DNA of 7,965 bases from positions 1 to 7,965 of the forward strand of contig QKGK01000524.1 in assembly GCA_003250455.1 (NCBI GenBank), written 5' to 3'. The notes beneath the pieces are model-generated. The model was not told where the DNA came from. It saw only the letters and a program-made list of their open reading frames with translations, and made no database searches. Each line of letters begins with the position of its first letter. Position 1 is the stretch's first letter. The stretch comes from Chloroflexota bacterium. GTDB lineage: Bacteria; Chloroflexota; Anaerolineae; Anaerolineales; UBA11579. Of the stretch, positions 5,705 through 7,965 are shown piece after piece. The position numbers and the translations under genes are program-made.

Positions 5705-5713
5705 TGGTATACT
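5705..5713 (+). promoter_or_regulatory. Extended -10 promoter of the gat operon
   Basis: TGGTATACT (5705-5713) is an extended -10 element identical in nine bases to the one before the nuclease gene. A TTGACA lies at 5698-5703 but only four bases upstream, so it cannot be its -35 partner. Predicted start is near 5720, giving a leader of about 60 bases before gatC. Confidence 0.55.
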
Positions 5714-5767
5714 CTAGTATTGAGCACAAAACAGAATTTGCGTGTTTTGCACCCGGAAATTACCTTC

Positions 5768-5774
5768 AAGGAAG
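5768..5774 (+). promoter_or_regulatory. Ribosome binding site that sets the gatC start
   Basis: AAGGAAG lies five bases before the ATG at 5780. It favours this ATG over an in-frame TTG at 5720, which would add 20 residues that do not resemble GatC and has no ribosome site. Confidence 0.7.
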
Positions 5775-5779
5775 CCGAT

Positions 5780-6100
5780 ATGGAAGAAAAAATCACCCGA
5801 GAAGTTTTTGACAAAATTGTGGAGCTGGCAGCCCTGGAGCTGGAGGAGGAAGAGGCGGAGTATATTCGCCAACAGTTGAATGGTCAACTGGCCGCTGTTG
5901 CCGAACTGGAAGCCGTTCCGCTGGAAGAGAACACCCCTCCTGCGGCGCATGGCGTTCCCTATACCGAGCAAATCAGTGCCGAAGCGCGCGCCGACGTCCA
6001 CAATCCCTTTAAACAGACCGGGGACATCCTCAACACCGCCCCAGAGGTGGACGAGCGCTATTTTGTCACGCCAGATATTCCCCACGAGGATTTAGGGTAA
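5780..6100 (+). CDS. gatC: Aspartyl/glutamyl-tRNA amidotransferase subunit C
   Basis: This 106-residue protein is the small subunit of the GatCAB amidotransferase, which wraps around GatA and stabilises its contact with GatB in the cytoplasm. Typical features are visible: an N-terminal ITREVFDKIVELAALELEEE helix pair (5-24), a glutamine/leucine-rich amphipathic helix (30-48), a central RADV (70-73, in place of the usual LRxD), and the tail ILNTAP (83-88) and YFVTPDI (94-100). Length is close to the usual 95-100. The ATG at 5780 is preferred because of the AAGGAAG site and because the protein then begins at the family's normal N-terminus. The acidic stretch at 19-27 is slightly richer in Glu than usual. 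It is the first gene of the operon, with only five bases between its stop and the gatA start. Confidence 0.93.
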   Translation: MEEKITREVFDKIVELAALELEEEEAEYIRQQLNGQLAAVAELEAVPLEENTPPAAHGVPYTEQISAEARADVHNPFKQTGDILNTAPEVDERYFVTPDIPHEDLG

Positions 6101-6105
6101 ACCAT

Positions 6106-7698
6106 ATGGAACTTTGTGACCTTTCAGCATACGAATTAGCGGCGTTGATCCGCAAACGGGAAGTCTCCGCGGTGGAGGCCCTCGAATCCACCCTGAAACG
6201 CATCGAGCAGGTGGAAGGACGTAACGGCTCGTTGGATGCCGGTGCGATCACCCCGGAAGACGAAAAGAAGGTGCATGCCTTCATCACCCAGACGGAAGAG
6301 ATCGCCCGTGCCCAGGCCGAAGCCGTGGACCAAAAGATCGCCGCAGGCGAGATCCCCGGCCCGCTGGCAGGCGTGCCTTACACCGTCAAGGATATCTTCA
6401 ACGTCAAGGGGACATTGTCCACCGCCGGGTCCAAAATTTTGAACAACTATACCGCCCCCTACACCGCCACCCCGGTAGAACGGATGCAAAAAGCCGGTGC
6501 GGTGATGGTCGGGAAAGTCAACCTGGACGAGTTCACCCACGGTTCCTCCTCGGAGTCGTCGGCCTACCAGCCCGCCCCGCGCAACCCGTGGGACCCGAGC
6601 AAAGTACCGGGTGGTTCTTCCGGCGGGAGCACCGCCGCCGTGGCTGCCGGGATGGGGCAAATCTCCCTGGGGACGGATACCGGCGGCTCGATCCGCCAGC
6701 CCGCCGCCTTCTGCGGTGTGGTCGGGCTCAAGCCGACCTATGGACGCGTCTCCCGCTATGGGCTGATCGCCTTCGGCTCCTCGCTGGACTGTCCCGGCCC
6801 GGTGACCCGAAACGTGACGGACGCCGCCCTGGCGCTGAACGCCATCGCCGGGCGCGACCCGCGCGACAGCACCGCTGTGACCGTGCCGGTGCCGGATTAC
6901 ACCGCCACACTGGAAGCAGGCGTGAAGGGCCTGCGCATCGGCCTCAGCCCGGACTTTTTCAAGATCCAGTATTTTGACCACGAGACCGGCGAAATGAAGG
7001 AAGAGCCGATCTCGGATGAGATCAAACGGGGCGTGGAAGAAGCCGCTGACCGGCTTTCCGAGATGGGCGCACGCATCGTGGAAAATGTGCCCATGCCGCA
7101 CACCAAATACGGCATCCCGACCTATTTTGTCATCTCGCGGGTGGAGGTTGCCTCCAACCTGCACCGCTTTGACGGCGTGAAATATGGACACCGCACCGAA
7201 GTGCCGGTGGACGACCTACGGGAGATGTACCGCCGCACACGTGCCGAAGGCTTTGGCGCACAACCCAAGCTGCGCATCCTAATGGGCATGTACGTGAGTG
7301 CTGCTCAATACAGCGAACAGTATTACCAGCGGGCCTTGAAAGTCCGCTCGCTGATCCGCAGCGACTTCGACGCCATCTACGACCCGGACGGCGACTACCG
7401 CCTGGACGCACTGCTGACCCCCGCTACCCCCACCCCGGCATTTGGCTTTGGGGATGTGTACGGCGACACCGTGCTGATGCAGTATGCCGACCAGTTCACC
7501 GTGACCGCCAACCATGCCGGGGTGCCTGGCCTATCGCTGATGGGCGGGCTGAGCAAGGACCGTCTGCCCCTGGGACTGCAATTGCTGGGGCGGGACTACG
7601 ACGAAGCCACCCTGCTGCGCATCGGGCGCGCCTTTGAGATTGCCACCGAAGACGCGGCCTGGCGCAAAGAAAAACCAGCCGTTTTACAGGGTTTATAG
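6106..7698 (+). CDS. gatA: Aspartyl/glutamyl-tRNA amidotransferase subunit A
   Basis: This 530-residue amidase-signature protein is the glutaminase subunit of GatCAB: it releases ammonia from glutamine and passes it to GatB. The Ser-cisSer-Lys triad is intact: Lys95 in GVPYTVKDIF, Ser171 in PGGSSGGS, and the nucleophile Ser195 in DTGGSIRQPA. Further family motifs are NLDEFTHGSSSESSA (139-153), FCGVVGLKPTYGRVSRYGL (202-220), SNLHRFDGVKYG (350-361) and PLGLQLLG (488-495). It is about 40 residues longer than typical GatA (480-490); the extra length is mainly an insert around 38-57 and another around 285-302. The usual GxEVKRRIMLG motif reads GAQPKLRILMG (384-394), keeping Arg390. Asp462 in YADQFTVTANHAG sits where the glutamine-binding Asp is expected. 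A weak AGGG lies eight bases before the ATG, and a GAGGA further up; translational coupling with gatC is likely. A role other than GatA is unlikely, given the flanking gatC and gatB. Confidence 0.95.
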   Translation: MELCDLSAYELAALIRKREVSAVEALESTLKRIEQVEGRNGSLDAGAITPEDEKKVHAFITQTEEIARAQAEAVDQKIAAGEIPGPLAGVPYTVKDIFNVKGTLSTAGSKILNNYTAPYTATPVERMQKAGAVMVGKVNLDEFTHGSSSESSAYQPAPRNPWDPSKVPGGSSGGSTAAVAAGMGQISLGTDTGGSIRQPAAFCGVVGLKPTYGRVSRYGLIAFGSSLDCPGPVTRNVTDAALALNAIAGRDPRDSTAVTVPVPDYTATLEAGVKGLRIGLSPDFFKIQYFDHETGEMKEEPISDEIKRGVEEAADRLSEMGARIVENVPMPHTKYGIPTYFVISRVEVASNLHRFDGVKYGHRTEVPVDDLREMYRRTRAEGFGAQPKLRILMGMYVSAAQYSEQYYQRALKVRSLIRSDFDAIYDPDGDYRLDALLTPATPTPAFGFGDVYGDTVLMQYADQFTVTANHAGVPGLSLMGGLSKDRLPLGLQLLGRDYDEATLLRIGRAFEIATEDAAWRKEKPAVLQGL

Positions 7699-7713
7699 GT
7701 GGAGGAACGAACC

Positions 7714-7965
7714 ATGACCGAATATGAAGCCGTCATCGGATTAGAGACACACATCCAACTGAACACCACCACCAAGATCTTCTGCGGATGCAAAGCCGAC
7801 AGCTGGGGCGACCCGCCCAACACCAATATCTGCCCGGTGTGCAGCGGCCTGCCCGGTGTGCTGCCGGTGCTCAACCGCCACGTTGTGGAAAAAGCAGTAC
7901 TGCTGGCTACGGCGATGAACGCCGGGGTGCAGGCTGAATCGTACTTCGACCGCAAGAACTACTTC
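7714..7965 (+). CDS. gatB: Aspartyl/glutamyl-tRNA amidotransferase subunit B, N-terminal part (3' truncated)
   Basis: The frame starts at an ATG seven bases after a good Shine-Dalgarno site (GGAGGA, 7701-7706) and stays open to the window end, giving 84 residues of a protein normally about 470-490 long. GatB phosphorylates the misacylated tRNA-bound Glu or Asp with ATP and completes amidation with ammonia from GatA. The N-terminal signature is clear: AVIGLETHIQLNT (6-18), KIFCGC (21-26), NTNICPVCSGLPGVLPVLN (36-54) and FDRKNYF at the end (78-84). Glu11 and His13 match conserved positions of the kinase-site motif GLExHxQL. Four cysteines, C24xC26 and C40xxC43, form the putative zinc site present in many but not all GatB proteins. 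It is separated from gatA by 15 bases, which supports one operon in the order C-A-B. Confidence 0.95.
   Translation, partial: MTEYEAVIGLETHIQLNTTTKIFCGCKADSWGDPPNTNICPVCSGLPGVLPVLNRHVVEKAVLLATAMNAGVQAESYFDRKNYF

Larger units (their letters stand above)
5422..5779. other. Intergenic region with three repeat-like elements and the gat leader
   Basis: This 358-base gap has no credible gene. After the nuclease stop it holds a tandem pair of hairpin units (5455-5494), a repeat-like element with an internal hairpin (5567-5611), a three-unit 10-bp tandem repeat (5622-5651), the gatC promoter (5705-5713) and a leader of about 60 bases before the ATG at 5780. No clear intrinsic terminator follows the nuclease gene: the strong stem at 5473-5494 has no T-tract after it. 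The frame on the minus strand at 5521-5814 crosses several of these repeats and overlaps gatC, and is not protein-like. Confidence 0.65.

Noticed and set aside
5698..5713. TTGACA with TATACT as a classic promoter before gatC
   Set aside because: Only four bases separate the boxes, so they cannot act as a -35/-10 pair; the extended -10 reading is preferred.
5727..5749. Stem CAAAACA/TGTTTTG in the gatC leader as a riboswitch or T-box
   Set aside because: It is a 7-bp A/T-rich stem with a 9-base loop and none of the conserved sequence of a T-box or known riboswitch.
5720..5779. TTG start that would extend gatC by 20 residues
   Set aside because: It has no ribosome site, falls on the predicted transcription start, and the added residues do not match GatC; the ATG at 5780 has AAGGAAG at good spacing.
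6136..7191. Minus-strand open frame of 351 codons opposite gatA
   Set aside because: gatA on the + strand is complete with its catalytic triad; the antisense product has no family features.

Overview
The window is bacterial. It carries the end of one gene, two complete single genes for predicted lipoproteins, and the start of a gatC-gatA-gatB operon, all on the + strand. Coding sequence is GC-rich at third positions and the gaps are richer in A+T. The proteins have short lipobox signals followed by Pro/Thr-rich linkers, and the large secreted nuclease joins lamin-tail, Ig-like, OB-like and endonuclease/exonuclease/phosphatase modules. That style, and the sequence flavour of the nuclease and of GatA, suggest a Chloroflexota bacterium of the Anaerolineae type. 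This placement is an inference from protein style, not from a marker gene or a search.

Layout. 1-429: C-terminal part of a META/HslJ-like protein, probably with two META domains. 430-900: a gap with no credible gene, holding a cluster of perfect palindromes (518-569), a REP-like palindrome (735-762), a long interrupted inverted repeat (800-856) and a near-consensus promoter whose predicted start point falls on the next ATG. 901-1740: a GH114-family glycoside hydrolase lipoprotein. 1741-1947: a second, inverted copy of the same REP-like palindrome, a terminator-like hairpin and an extended -10 promoter. 1948-5421: the 1157-residue surface nuclease. 5422-5779: a gap with three different repeat-like elements in a row, then the gat promoter and leader. 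5780-7965: gatC, gatA and the first 84 codons of gatB.

How the genes fit together. GatC, GatA and GatB form the amidotransferase that converts misacylated Glu-tRNA(Gln) and/or Asp-tRNA(Asn) to the correct aminoacyl-tRNA; spacing and Shine-Dalgarno sites support one transcript. The two complete upstream genes encode predicted lipoproteins with complementary targets: one for a galactosamine-type polysaccharide, one for nucleic acid or a phosphodiester. Each has its own promoter, so they are neighbours rather than an operon, but together they could attack biofilm matrix or scavenge polymers at the cell surface. No CRISPR array, tRNA, rRNA or transposase gene was seen. The most unusual content is the dense and varied repeat material in the gaps, the possible leaderless mRNA of the GH114 gene, and the modular duplication inside the nuclease.
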